Shown: in pieces, positions 23,589 through 32,758 of the stretch
Layout: the number at the start of each line of letters is the position of its first letter
Position numbering within the stretch: the first letter of the stretch is position 1
Source: Natronospirillum sp.
GTDB lineage: Bacteria; Pseudomonadota; Gammaproteobacteria; Pseudomonadales; Natronospirillaceae
DNA length: 37,989 nt
NCBI RefSeq assembly: GCF_022565775.1
Contig: NZ_JAIUMC010000018.1
Span: 1-37,989, forward strand
Direction: 5' to 3'
Notes under the pieces: model-generated
Seen by the model: only the letters and a program-made list of their open reading frames with translations
Databases searched by the model: none
Told to the model about the DNA's origin: nothing
Program-made: the position numbers and the translations under genes

Positions 23589-24194
23589 GTGACACTTTCG
23601 TATTTCATGTCACTGCTGATGTTTACGGTAGTGGCGACCATTACACCGGGGCCGAACAACCTGATGGTGACGGCCAGTGGTGCCAACTTCGGTTATCGTC
23701 GGACATTGCCGCATATTCTGGGTATCGCAGTGGGCTTTACGGTGCTGGCACTGGTCATTGCGGCTGGCCTGGGTGCGGTGTTTGAGCGCTGGCCGGTACT
23801 GCAACGTGTGCTTCAGATCGTTGGCGCAACGTATCTGCTGTACCTGGCCTGGAAAATCTGGCGCGCCGGACAGGTGAAGATGAGTGACGTGGAATCCGAG
23901 CAGGCGCGCCCTCTCACTTTCTGGCAGGCGGCCGCTTTCCAGTGGGTCAACCCCAAGGCCTGGACGATGGCCATTACCGCGTTGTCAGCTTTTGCCCTGC
24001 CGCCGCCGCTGCACTATTGGTCGGCCCTCGCCGTCATCATGATGTATTTTGTGGTCTGCTTTCCTTGCACCGCCTTCTGGGCATTGCTGGGGCAGGAACT
24101 GGTCAAGTGGCTGCGCAGTGACCGCGCCCGTATGCTGTTCAATACCACGCTGGCCCTGATGACGGTGGCATCAGTCAGCCTGATTTTCATCTGA
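23589..24194 (+). CDS. LysE/RhtB family amino-acid exporter
   Basis: A 201-residue inner-membrane protein with about six hydrophobic segments and the LysE-family start YFMSLLMFTVVATITPGPNNLMVTASGANFGYRRTLPHILGI, which carries the characteristic TPGPNN motif. Expected to export an amino acid or related compound by proton antiport. I chose the GTG at 23589 because GGAGG lies five bases upstream; the ATG at 23562 would add nine polar residues and has no ribosome site. It is divergent from the MocR-type regulator, a common regulator-exporter pairing. Confidence 0.9.
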   Translation: MTLSYFMSLLMFTVVATITPGPNNLMVTASGANFGYRRTLPHILGIAVGFTVLALVIAAGLGAVFERWPVLQRVLQIVGATYLLYLAWKIWRAGQVKMSDVESEQARPLTFWQAAAFQWVNPKAWTMAITALSAFALPPPLHYWSALAVIMMYFVVCFPCTAFWALLGQELVKWLRSDRARMLFNTTLALMTVASVSLIFI

Positions 24195-24250
24195 GCGGAC
24201 AGCATTGTGCTACCCTCGGGCCTGCTCCGGCAATCTGGCTGATTTCTGAT

Positions 24251-25441
24251 ATGTCGATATTGCTGACCCTAAAATTGCCGATCAGTCTGCGCACTCTGCT
24301 GTTGTTGTGGTTCAGTGGTCTGTATCTGCGCCTGACGCTGTTGGTCACGGCGCCGCTGGGACCATTGATGGCCGAAGAACTGCGCCTGAGCACCACCTTG
24401 ATGGGCTCACTGACCACCCTGCCGGTGCTGATGCTGGCGGTCGGTGCTGTCGCCGGTGCCTGGGTAGTGGCCAGGTTGGGGGTGCGCAATACCCTGGTGC
24501 TATCCATTCTGGTGATGGTGGCCGGCTCAACCGCCCGTGCCGGAGCCTCTGCCGCTCTGCCCCTGCTGCTGGCCACTGCAATCATGGGATTTGGAATAGC
24601 CGCCATGCAGACGGCGCTGCCGGCCCTGGTCCGTCTGTGGACTCCGGGCCGCGTGGCCCTGGCCACTGCTGTCTACATGAATGGGCTGCTGATGGGAGAG
24701 GTGCTGGCGGCTGGCCTGACGTTACCCGTTATTCTGCCCCTGGCCGGCGACAACTGGCGCCTGGCGCTGCTGGTATGGAGTTGTCCGGCGTTGCTGGTTG
24801 CAGCGGCGGTACATTGGCTCGGGGAGCCCGCGGCAGCAATGCCGCGCGACCTGCGCCAGCGGCATCATTGGCTGCCCGATTTCCGGCACCCGCTGGTCTG
24901 GGCAATGGGCTTGTTGATTGGCATGTCGAGCACGCTGTTTTTCGGGCTCAACGCCTACATGTCGAACATACTGGACGCCCGGGGCGAAAGTGACCTGTTG
25001 GCCGCCAGTCTGCTGCTGTTCAATACGGCCCAGGTGGTGGCCTCCTTGCTTGCCTTGCGCTTTGGCGGTCGCTGGCTGGGGCGAGCTGCGCCGATGGTGA
25101 TCCTGACCCTGGTCTCGATCTTCGGCACCCTGCTGTTTGGCTTCGCTCATGGCTGGATGGCGCTCTGGGCCGGCTTTGCAGTCAGCCTGGCCTGTGGCGT
25201 GGTATTGATACTGATGGTCTCTCTGCCCGCGGCCATGACCTCGGCAGACCGAACCGCACCACTGGCGGCCGGCATGTTCACCATCGGCTACGCCATGGCC
25301 TTTGCCGTGCCGCTGCTGAGTGGCTTGCTGGTGGATATGACCGGCAGGGCGCTTTGGGCATTGGTCCCGTTGCTGCTTTTGGCGATTATCAGTCTTCCTG
25401 CCGGAGTGATGGTGGGGCGCCATTATCATCGTCTGCAGTGA
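24251..25441 (+). CDS. MFS transporter, CynX/NimT type
   Basis: A 396-residue membrane protein with about twelve hydrophobic segments. The N-terminal pattern LRLTLLVTAPLGPLMAEELRLSTTLMGSLTTLPVLMLAVGAVAG is typical of the cyanate/nitroimidazole-type (CynX/NimT) branch of the major facilitator superfamily, as is the C-terminal half (AMTSADRTAPLAAGMFTIGYAMAFAVPLLSGLLVDMTG). The direction and substrate cannot be determined; no cyanase gene is near. It follows the LysE-type gene by 56 bp on the same strand, so they may be cotranscribed under the MocR-type regulator. The start codon at 24251 lacks a clear ribosome site. Confidence 0.88.
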   Translation: MSILLTLKLPISLRTLLLLWFSGLYLRLTLLVTAPLGPLMAEELRLSTTLMGSLTTLPVLMLAVGAVAGAWVVARLGVRNTLVLSILVMVAGSTARAGASAALPLLLATAIMGFGIAAMQTALPALVRLWTPGRVALATAVYMNGLLMGEVLAAGLTLPVILPLAGDNWRLALLVWSCPALLVAAAVHWLGEPAAAMPRDLRQRHHWLPDFRHPLVWAMGLLIGMSSTLFFGLNAYMSNILDARGESDLLAASLLLFNTAQVVASLLALRFGGRWLGRAAPMVILTLVSIFGTLLFGFAHGWMALWAGFAVSLACGVVLILMVSLPAAMTSADRTAPLAAGMFTIGYAMAFAVPLLSGLLVDMTGRALWALVPLLLLAIISLPAGVMVGRHYHRLQ

Positions 25442-25460
25442 GTACTCGCAACGATGCAGC

Positions 25461-25476
25461 TTGAACAGCTGTTCAA
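25461..25476. promoter_or_regulatory. Perfect 16-bp palindrome
   Basis: TTGAACAGCTGTTCAA is fully self-complementary. It lies between the MFS stop and the diguanylate cyclase start (about 87 bp upstream). It has the look of a dimeric repressor site; no T-run follows, so it is not a terminator. The cognate regulator is unknown. Confidence 0.5.
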
Positions 25477-25562
25477 AGTCTCCTAAATTAACTGCAGGGA
25501 CATCTCAAGATTATGACAACGCTGTCGGCGACGGAAGGCTGAAGTCGTTCAGGAGCGCCTGA

Positions 25563-26684
25563 TTGGCCGAGCGGAATGTGACCAAAAAGGATATCAGCAA
25601 GGCCCAGAGGCTGCGCCTGCAGCGTACCATGTGGGCCTGCGTACCCCTGGCGGTGTTGCTGTGCTGTGTGCTGATTTATGTGCAGCACGACATAGTGCCG
25701 GCCGATCGGGCCATTGAATACCTGCTGATCATCGTCATTGCGTGGACCGTGTTTTTCGGGCTGATTCTTTCGGGGCTCAATTTGCGTCTGCCGGATCCGA
25801 GCATGACGGTTGCCCAGATTTTCACTGGCATATTCTCTCAGTTGTACATCATGTTCTTCCTCAATGATCCGCTGGCCCGGGTTCCCTTTCTCCTGCTGGG
25901 TACTGTGAACATGATGTTCGCGGTCTTTGCGCTGGGCCTTTGGCGCATGCTGGCAGTCAATGTGCTGGGTGTCGGTGCCTACGCCGGGATGGTGCTGCTG
26001 AAGGCGCAATGGTATCCAGCCGGCATGGCGGACTGGCGCGTTGAGGCACTGACCATTCTGGCCTTTGTGGTGGCCGTGAGCATGAACACCTATATCGGCA
26101 GTGTGATCACTGGGTTGCGCGACAAGTTGCGGTCGCGCAACAAGGAGCTTGAAAAGGCGATGGTGCGCCTGGAAGATCTGGCCACTCAGGATCCGCTCAC
26201 CCGGCTGCCCAACCGACGCTCGGTGATGGACCAGATGGCCCGTGAACACGCCCGTCTGGAAGAACCCGGTGAGGGTGGCCACCTTAGTCTGTGCATGCTG
26301 GATGTCGACTATTTCAAGGCCATCAATGACAACCACGGACACCACTGTGGCGACGAGGTGCTGCGCTGGCTGGGCGAGGTGCTGGATGAACAGTTGGACG
26401 ATCGGCATTTTGTCGGCCGCTTTGGCGGTGAAGAGTTCCTGCTTCTGCTGCCTGGACAGTCGCTGGTTTCTGCAACAAAAAAGTTGGACCAGATTCGCGA
26501 AGTCATTGCCGCCACCAGCCCCAAGGGACTGCCCGCTGGCGAGTCCATCACCATCTCTGCCGGTGTTGCCGAGCATCAGACCGGTACCGACATTCAGGAT
26601 ACGCTGAGGCGTGCCGACGAGGCCCTGTATCGGGCCAAAGCCGCCGGTCGTAACTGTATTCAAGCCGCCGATTCAGTCGCATGA
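25563..26684 (+). CDS. Membrane-bound diguanylate cyclase (GGDEF)
   Basis: Makes the second messenger c-di-GMP from two GTP. The 373-residue protein has six predicted membrane helices (about 24-40, 53-72, 82-100, 107-124, 130-147 and 162-182), a short coiled linker (186-206) and a C-terminal GGDEF domain with LTRLPNRRS, DVDYFKAINDNHGHHCGDEVL and the active-site motif GGEEF (288-292). The product-inhibition I-site (RxxD, ending five residues before the motif) is absent: Asp and His occupy the R and D places. There is no EAL domain. Translation starts at a rare TTG (25563) supported by AGGAG seven bases upstream; no ATG occurs before residue 23, which is in the first helix. The six-TM sensor resembles no input domain I can name. 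Confidence 0.9.
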   Translation: MAERNVTKKDISKAQRLRLQRTMWACVPLAVLLCCVLIYVQHDIVPADRAIEYLLIIVIAWTVFFGLILSGLNLRLPDPSMTVAQIFTGIFSQLYIMFFLNDPLARVPFLLLGTVNMMFAVFALGLWRMLAVNVLGVGAYAGMVLLKAQWYPAGMADWRVEALTILAFVVAVSMNTYIGSVITGLRDKLRSRNKELEKAMVRLEDLATQDPLTRLPNRRSVMDQMAREHARLEEPGEGGHLSLCMLDVDYFKAINDNHGHHCGDEVLRWLGEVLDEQLDDRHFVGRFGGEEFLLLLPGQSLVSATKKLDQIREVIAATSPKGLPAGESITISAGVAEHQTGTDIQDTLRRADEALYRAKAAGRNCIQAADSVA

Positions 26685-26817
26685 GACTTTTGTAATAAAA
26701 TTACGTAGACTGTAGGCTGCCGCAGAAGCAGTCGTGCCCAGAAGACTGCCGGTTGCAGATGACACCGCTGGAGCCCAGCGGGCTGCGCAAACCAGAACGA
26801 ATCACGTTGAGGTAATC

Positions 26818-27780
26818 ATGATCAGGAAAATCGGTGTGCTCACCAGTGGTGGTGATGCACCGGGCATGAACGCGGCCATCCGTGCCGTTGTCCGGACCGC
26901 ATTGCATAATGACCTGGAAGTCTACGGCATCTTTGATGGCTATCTCGGTCTTTACGAGAACAACATCCGCCCTCTGCATCGACAGGATGTGTCAGATCGC
27001 ATCAATCGCGGCGGCACCTTTCTCGGCTCGGCCCGCTTTCCGGAGTTCAAGGAAGAATCGGTGCGCCGCAAGGCCATCGGCAACCTGCAGCAACACGGCA
27101 TAGAAGCGTTGGTGGTGATCGGTGGCGACGGGTCCTATATGGGCGCCAAGAGCCTGACCGAGATGGGCTATCCCTGTATCGGGCTGCCCGGCACCATCGA
27201 CAATGATGTACCCGGTACCGAATACACCATCGGTTACAACACGGCTCTGAACTGCGTGCTGGATGCGATTGACCGGTTGCGAGATACCTCGTCGTCGCAT
27301 CGACGCATTTCGATGGTGGAGATCATGGGGCGCCATTGCGGTGACCTGACACTGGCGGCCGCCGTTGCCGGAGGTGCAGAGTATGCGATCATTCCGGAAA
27401 AGCCTTTCAGTGAGGAGTCGCTGCTGCGCGCGCTGGGCGAAGGTGACTCAAAAGGGAAGAAGCACGCCATTATCTGCATTACCGAAAAAATGACCGATAC
27501 GCATGCGCTGGCCAAGCGCATCGAAGCTCATACCGGGCAGGAGACCCGCGCCACTGTATTGGGGCATATTCAGCGTGGTGGTGCGCCGGGTGCGTTCGAC
27601 CGGGTACTGGCCAGCCAGATGGGTGCCTTTTCGGTGCAGTTGCTGATGGAGGGGCTGGGCGGACGCTGTGTCGGCATCCAGAACAATCGCCTGATTCATC
27701 ACGATATCATCGAGGCCATCGAGAATATGCCGCGCCCGTTCAATCAGGATCTGTTCGATACCTTCAAGAAGTTGGTCTGA
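26818..27780 (+). CDS. pfkA: 6-phosphofructokinase, ATP-dependent
   Basis: Phosphorylates fructose 6-phosphate to fructose 1,6-bisphosphate in glycolysis. The 320-residue length equals that of E. coli PfkA. Motifs: [17 protein letters not shown] (phosphate loop), GGDGS (102-106; Gly105 points to ATP rather than pyrophosphate), catalytic Asp128 in [10 protein letters not shown], and MGRHCGDL, which includes the fructose-6-phosphate Arg. The ATG at 26818 has GAGG five bases upstream; the longer frame from 26734 is rejected. Many pseudomonad relatives lack this enzyme and depend on the Entner-Doudoroff route, so its presence is informative about the host. Confidence 0.96.
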   Translation: MIRKIGVLTSGGDAPGMNAAIRAVVRTALHNDLEVYGIFDGYLGLYENNIRPLHRQDVSDRINRGGTFLGSARFPEFKEESVRRKAIGNLQQHGIEALVVIGGDGSYMGAKSLTEMGYPCIGLPGTIDNDVPGTEYTIGYNTALNCVLDAIDRLRDTSSSHRRISMVEIMGRHCGDLTLAAAVAGGAEYAIIPEKPFSEESLLRALGEGDSKGKKHAIICITEKMTDTHALAKRIEAHTGQETRATVLGHIQRGGAPGAFDRVLASQMGAFSVQLLMEGLGGRCVGIQNNRLIHHDIIEAIENMPRPFNQDLFDTFKKLV

Positions 27781-27989
27781 TCCACCTGACCGAGAATTGC
27801 GCGGGACAGAGCCTGAGCTATATGGAGATAACTATTCCCGGTGCGGTAGATGGCTGATGGCAGCGCGATCATGCAATGGGTAAAGGCCTGCATAATCGAC
27901 CTCGAAGCCGTGAAGTGACAGACAGCGCTTCTGATGGCACCCGCAAGCCAGTGTCTCAGCACCCAGTACTTAATGGGTGGCGCAGGACA

Positions 27990-29321
27990 CTAGCCCCTTA
28001 TTCTCCGGCGGCGTTCGTCGATGGTATCCAGGTGCTGTTGCCACTGGCTTTCGGTGATGACACCGCGCTCGATCATCAGTTCACCATAGCGATCGTGGCC
28101 ACCGGCATTGCAACTATAGTCTTCAACCTCTTCCGACCAATCGTCTTCATAAGCGAACTTGTGCAGGTAATTCCAGGAAGCCTGATAGTCCCCATTGGCC
28201 AGATGCAGTTCACACAGGGCGACCGATACCAGAGGGTTTGTCGGGTGCTGCGAGGCCAACTGCTGATGGACCTGGATCGCATCATTGAGCGACACCGGTG
28301 TCAGCGTATCATCAGTCCAGCGCCCCTGCCCGGTCAGGGCCAGCCGTCGCACCTCCTGAATGGCCGTCAGGTATCCCTGCTGCGCCAGATCCAGCAGTTG
28401 CGCCCGTCGCGATGACACGCTGAAGGATTCATCAAAGTGCCCTGCCAGCCACTGGCTCAGCGGATGAGAAGAGCTGCCCAGGCGCTGTCGCAGACCGCTC
28501 AGGGCCGCGTCGTTCGAGCCGGCCTGGGCAATGGTGCCGATATTGAGCTGCAACAGGTTCATGGTCTGCAGATAGCGGTTTCCCGCCAGGCGGTCCAGCA
28601 GTTCATCAAGGTTGCTGGCCAGTCTGGGGTGTGACTGAAACCAGCCGGTGCGGCTGATCAGCAAGGTCTGTGCAGCCTCATTGCCTGCCAGTGCGCGCTC
28701 AAAGGCCTGGCTGATCTGCTCTTCATCGGGTTCCCAGGATGGTCGCCAGTTAGCGTAAAGCCAGTGTACCCAGTTGGGGCTCTCAAGATGGCGCCGATTC
28801 TGGTTGAGATAGGGCTCCTCCACATAGCCGAACTGCAAGAGATCATCGTCCAGCACCATGAAATCGCGCAGTGCCAGAATCAGGTATTGCGCAAACGTAT
28901 TGTCCCGGTTGGCCAGGGGGCGGATGTCCTGCCAGAACCGGGAAAAGTCCAGAGTGTCGACCAGTACCAGTAAAACCCGCATCGCTTCGATATCATCGGG
29001 ATCGGTCAGGCCATAGTAGGGATCGAGCCAGTCTCCGGGCGGTGGGCCTTCTTCAGTTGCTGGCTCGGGTTCCCCGACGTCTTCGGTGAGCGACTCGGCT
29101 GGTGGTATAGGCACGGGCACGGCCGGCGTGGACTGGGGGTCCGCTTCCGGTGGCGGCATGTCGGCCTGGCGCAGAGGGTCCGAAGGCAGTTCCCGCGATG
29201 GTGGCTCGGCGGTCTGTTCCCCGGGCAGCGCAGCGGCCAGCCAGATGGCGCCGAGGGTCAGCATCAGTGCCAGTCCACCGAGCAGGAAAACGGGCCTGAA
29301 CAACAATTGAACCCAGCGCAT
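27990..29321 (-). CDS. Membrane-anchored protein of unknown function
   Basis: A 443-residue protein I do not recognise. One hydrophobic helix (about residues 8-32) is followed by a 65-residue Pro/Glu/Ser-rich linker with runs such as VPVPIPPAES, then some 340 residues of mainly helical sequence. The signal-anchor orientation suggests a periplasmic globular part. The C-terminal half, with HQQLASQHPTNPLVSVALCELHLANGDYQASWNYLHKFAYED and repeated Leu/Ala helices, resembles TPR/SEL1-type helical repeats. It starts at the ATG at 29321 with only a weak GGGG upstream. It is divergent from another unknown gene (166-bp gap) and converges on pfkA. A scaffold role in the envelope is conceivable but not shown. 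Confidence 0.75.
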   Translation of the reverse strand: MRWVQLLFRPVFLLGGLALMLTLGAIWLAAALPGEQTAEPPSRELPSDPLRQADMPPPEADPQSTPAVPVPIPPAESLTEDVGEPEPATEEGPPPGDWLDPYYGLTDPDDIEAMRVLLVLVDTLDFSRFWQDIRPLANRDNTFAQYLILALRDFMVLDDDLLQFGYVEEPYLNQNRRHLESPNWVHWLYANWRPSWEPDEEQISQAFERALAGNEAAQTLLISRTGWFQSHPRLASNLDELLDRLAGNRYLQTMNLLQLNIGTIAQAGSNDAALSGLRQRLGSSSHPLSQWLAGHFDESFSVSSRRAQLLDLAQQGYLTAIQEVRRLALTGQGRWTDDTLTPVSLNDAIQVHQQLASQHPTNPLVSVALCELHLANGDYQASWNYLHKFAYEDDWSEEVEDYSCNAGGHDRYGELMIERGVITESQWQQHLDTIDERRRRIRG

Positions 29322-29487
29322 TGATTGACGACCCCCAGTCTGCCGCGTGTTATGCTAGCCACCTAGTGTAAATCCCGCCGGCACTGCGTGCACAGCGGTC
29401 TCTGTACTTTTACTATGTAAGCGGTGGCATAGACCCCTGTTGGGGCAAGAACACAATTAAAACGATATGACACATCCGGAGAGTGCA

Positions 29488-30555
29488 ATGGTGGCCGGTA
29501 ACGAAGACATGGCGGCACTGGCAACACGACAGGCGTCCAGCCAGACAGGGTGGGCTGTGATGACGAACCATGCAACCCGACTTCCTGCGGGCTTTGAGTT
29601 TCTGCCTCAGGGCAAGGTGGCGGCGCCCGAGCAGGGCGGCATTCGCCCGGATCTGCTGCCCTTGTGTCGGCATGCCGACGGGAGATACCTGTGTGCCCAG
29701 TTGTCGCCGATGGGGCGAGCTGTCTACTATGGCGAATGGTCTGCAGACGCAGGCTGGTCGCCCTGGACACCCCATTGGGAAGGAGTACTGGTGACGTTGT
29801 GGGCTCTGGAGGCTTTGGCCCACGATGACGCCGAAATGCCTGAAGATTTTGCCTGGATAGCGTCAGTATGGCCTGCAGTGCAGGCGCAATCTGCGGGCCT
29901 GCCGGGGTGGGCGACATTCGCCCGACTGCACGGCCCTGCACCGCTGATGATTCTGCTGGAGCGGGGTGTGGCACCGTATCCGGCCATTCTGCAGTTGTCC
30001 GCCTGGGCTGATGCAAAACCAGAATCAATGCCGGACAATCTTGAGCCCTTGCTGGTGCGCGAGCGTTGCCGGCTCTGGCGCAGTATCGATCCGACTGAGA
30101 ATTCCCTGCAGCAGGTAGTCAAGGCTGTTTATGCTGTGCAGGCAATGCGTCGCGGAGAGTTCGATTGCCGGCAGCCGGCATCGCCCTATGCGCTCAGCCT
30201 GTCGGCAGTGCTGCAGGAACATTGGCAACACGTGCCGGAGCCATTGCGTGACGATCATCTGATCAAGGCGGCACGAGATGGTCGGAGCAGTATTCTGGCC
30301 ATGGCCTGGCAGGAAGAAGCCATGCTCTGTCGCCAGCGCCAGCATTATGCGGATGCCTGCCGCTCCATGGGGCAGGTATGGTGTGCGGACCCGAGCCGGA
30401 TGACGGCAGGGCTTCTGTCTCGCTGGGGGCAGGATGCAGATCATGCCGACAGCGCCTGCTGGCGCACTCTGCTTGAATGGCATGGCTTTATTGAGCCGGC
30501 AGGCAGGGGCTCAGTGACTCGTCAGGATCTGGAGGCGCTGAAACTGCGTCTATAG
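29488..30555 (+). CDS. Protein of unknown function
   Basis: A 355-residue protein without signal peptide or membrane helix, so probably cytoplasmic. I do not recognise the family. The N-terminal third has aromatic-rich text (DGRYLCAQLSPMGRAVYYGEWS, then WSPWTPHWEGVLVTLWALEAL) that recalls SMI1/KNR4-type (SUKH) folds, but that is an impression only. The rest is helical, rich in Trp, Leu and Ala, with six or more scattered Cys. The ATG at 29488 is chosen because GGAG lies six bases upstream; an in-frame ATG at 29467 has none. It converges on cpxA with an 18-bp gap and is divergent from the anchored unknown gene. Confidence 0.75.
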   Translation: MVAGNEDMAALATRQASSQTGWAVMTNHATRLPAGFEFLPQGKVAAPEQGGIRPDLLPLCRHADGRYLCAQLSPMGRAVYYGEWSADAGWSPWTPHWEGVLVTLWALEALAHDDAEMPEDFAWIASVWPAVQAQSAGLPGWATFARLHGPAPLMILLERGVAPYPAILQLSAWADAKPESMPDNLEPLLVRERCRLWRSIDPTENSLQQVVKAVYAVQAMRRGEFDCRQPASPYALSLSAVLQEHWQHVPEPLRDDHLIKAARDGRSSILAMAWQEEAMLCRQRQHYADACRSMGQVWCADPSRMTAGLLSRWGQDADHADSACWRTLLEWHGFIEPAGRGSVTRQDLEALKLRL

Positions 30556-30573
30556 AAGAGTCTGCAGGTGGCA

Positions 30574-31995
30574 TCAGTCGCCGCTGCTGGAAGGCAGTTG
30601 CAGACTCACTGGCAACAGCACTGTAATGCGCAGCCCGCCTTCCGGAATATTCTCCGCTTTCACCGTACCCTTGTGCGCTTCAACGGCCTGGCGAGTGATC
30701 GACAGGCCGAGGCCCGAGCCACCCTGATGGGTGTTGCTGGCACGAAAGAAGGGCTCGAACAGATAGGGCAGATCCTGAGGCGGTACGCCGGTGCCGGCGT
30801 CCTGTACTGAAATTTCCACCTGATCGCCGTTGAGTGCTGTGTCAATCACGACCTCACTGCCTTCCGCCGTATACTTGACGGCATTGCGCACTACATTTTC
30901 GATCGCCGAACTGAGCAGCATCTGATCCCCGATCACCCGCACCGGCACTACTGTCTGCAGCCGCACCGAGCGGTCCTGGGCGAGCGCTTCAAAGTTGGCA
31001 TCATCAGCAATGGTGCGCAGCATCTTGCCCAGATCGAGCGGCTGGAGGTCCATATGCTGCAACCGGTTCTCCAGACGTGACAATTGCAGCAGCTGAGCAA
31101 TCATGGCTTCCAGACGCTGTGCCTCACGCTCTATGCGGTCCAGTTGCGGTACGGCGGTGTCCTGCTCCATGCGCTGGCGGGCGATACCCAGCGCAATCTG
31201 CAGGCGGGTAAGCGGAGAACGCAGTTCGTGGCTGATGTTGGACAGCAGCTTCTGCTGAGCTTCGATCAGACTCTGAATCCGTTCCGCCATATGGTCAAAA
31301 TCCTGGCCCAACTGACCGATATCATCAGCCCGTTTGGAGACCACGCCGGGCACCCTGGATTCCAGTTGCCCGCGCGCCAGAGAGCGACTGGTTTCGCGCA
31401 ACAGGCGCAATGGACGGGACAGGGAGTTGGCGAGCAGGAGGCTGAGCATGCCGCTGACCAGCAGGGCCAGAAAGGTCCAGGTCAGGCGCTCATTGATGAC
31501 ATCCATCAGGCGACCCGTGCCTGAGTCCACGGTGGTCTTGATCAGCACCCGGTAGGTTTCTCCGCGGTGGCGCAGAGGTTCGGCTCCCAGCCAGCGGATG
31601 TTTTCCCAGTTGGCGGCCAGGGGCTCGCCGGACTCCACCATGGCGCCGATCATGTACAGCTCTATCTGATCGGGCTGGGGAGTGCCCAGAAGGCGAAACG
31701 TGGGGTCGACCAGATAGATATCGAGGCCAAAGCGGATTCCGGAGTAGCGGATGGCCTGCAAGGGCGTCATGCCAGCTTCCAGATAGTTTTCCAGTTCTTC
31801 CCTTTGGTATTCCAGCAACTGCTGCTCTTCAGCATTCAGGTCGGTCAGCTCATAGGGCCGCGCCCATTGCTGCAGCACCAGGAAGGACACCATGGAGATC
31901 ACCACCAGCGTGAGCCAGAACCAGATGAATATCCTTCCGGTCAGGGACGCCAGTGGGTTGAGGGAACGTAGCCAGTTCAGAGCGGATCGCCACAT
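30574..31995 (-). CDS. cpxA: Envelope-stress sensor histidine kinase, CpxA-like
   Basis: A 473-residue inner-membrane kinase: TM1 at about 22-41, a periplasmic sensor of some 125 residues, TM2 at about 172-191, HAMP (192-245), the HisKA dimerisation domain with phospho-acceptor His256 in LLSNISHELRSPLTRLQ, and HATPase_c with N-box Asn371 (ENVVRNAVKYT), G1 DAGTGVPP and G2 GGSGLGLS. The H-box text is close to that of E. coli CpxA. It follows cpxR by 13 bp on the same strand. In the Cpx system the kinase senses misfolded envelope proteins. The periplasmic domain is poorly conserved, so the signal is not predictable. Confidence 0.88.
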   Translation of the reverse strand: MWRSALNWLRSLNPLASLTGRIFIWFWLTLVVISMVSFLVLQQWARPYELTDLNAEEQQLLEYQREELENYLEAGMTPLQAIRYSGIRFGLDIYLVDPTFRLLGTPQPDQIELYMIGAMVESGEPLAANWENIRWLGAEPLRHRGETYRVLIKTTVDSGTGRLMDVINERLTWTFLALLVSGMLSLLLANSLSRPLRLLRETSRSLARGQLESRVPGVVSKRADDIGQLGQDFDHMAERIQSLIEAQQKLLSNISHELRSPLTRLQIALGIARQRMEQDTAVPQLDRIEREAQRLEAMIAQLLQLSRLENRLQHMDLQPLDLGKMLRTIADDANFEALAQDRSVRLQTVVPVRVIGDQMLLSSAIENVVRNAVKYTAEGSEVVIDTALNGDQVEISVQDAGTGVPPQDLPYLFEPFFRASNTHQGGSGLGLSITRQAVEAHKGTVKAENIPEGGLRITVLLPVSLQLPSSSGD

Positions 31996-32008
31996 GCCGA
32001 AGGCTGAT

Positions 32009-32710
32009 TCAGTCGGCTACGAATTGATAGCCGACACCACGCAATGTCTTGATCGGTTTGTGTTCCTCGGCCAACTGCATGATTTTCTTGCGCACGTTGC
32101 TGACATGCATGTCGATGGAGCGGTCATAGGGCTCCAGCGGCCGACCCAGTACCGTCTGGTAGAGCTCGTTCTTGGTGACCACCTGACCGGCACGCTCCAT
32201 CAGAGTCTGCAACACCTTGAACTCGGTTTGCGTCAGTTCCATGTCCTGCTTGTCGATCAGCGCCTGATAGACGCGCGTATCCAGCGTGATGCGGCCCAGC
32301 GTCAGCACGGGCTGCACCGCAGGCCCCGGCCGCTGGTGTTCCATTTCCACCCGGCGCAACAGGGCGCGTATCCGCGCCACCAGTTCGCGATGGCTATAGG
32401 GCTTGGGCAGATAGTCATCCGCACCCAGCTCGAGGCCCAGTACCTTGTCCAGTTCGTCGCCTTTGGCGGTCAGCATCAGGACGGGTACGGTGTTGGAATG
32501 GCGCATTTCGCGCAAAACATCCAGCCCTGACATGCCGGGCATCATAACGTCGAGCAGGATCAGGTCATAATCGTTTGCGGCAAGTTTCTGCAGCCCTTCT
32601 TCGCCAGAATGAGCGAGCTCGAGCACAAAGCCTTCGCTGTCGAGAAATTCGACCAGCAATTCACCCAATTCTTTGTCATCATCAATGAGCAGCAGGCGTT
32701 CGTTTTTCAT
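32009..32710 (-). CDS. cpxR: Response regulator, CpxR-like (OmpR family)
   Basis: A 233-residue regulator. The receiver domain has the acidic pair in LLLIDDDKELGELL, phospho-acceptor Asp54 (LILLDVMMPGMSG), Thr81 and Lys103 (YLPKPYS). The text VLGLELGADDYLPKP...RELVARIRALLRR is very close to E. coli CpxR. The C-terminal winged helix has LTQTEFKVLQTL, PYDRSIDMHVSNVRKKI and LRGVGYQF. The ATG at 32710 has AAGG nine bases upstream. A perfect inverted repeat containing GTAAA, the core of the CpxR box, lies 50-105 bp upstream, consistent with autoregulation. The neighbour upstream is an Smr-domain gene, not cpxP. Confidence 0.9.
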   Translation of the reverse strand: MKNERLLLIDDDKELGELLVEFLDSEGFVLELAHSGEEGLQKLAANDYDLILLDVMMPGMSGLDVLREMRHSNTVPVLMLTAKGDELDKVLGLELGADDYLPKPYSHRELVARIRALLRRVEMEHQRPGPAVQPVLTLGRITLDTRVYQALIDKQDMELTQTEFKVLQTLMERAGQVVTKNELYQTVLGRPLEPYDRSIDMHVSNVRKKIMQLAEEHKPIKTLRGVGYQFVAD

Positions 32711-32758
32711 GCGTGCACACCTTTTTCGTGTTGAAGTCCCCAGACCGGCAGACGGCCG

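Noticed and set aside
25488..26663. 391-codon open frame on the minus strand
   Set aside because: Antisense to the diguanylate cyclase gene; no start signal and low-complexity His/Gln-rich translation.
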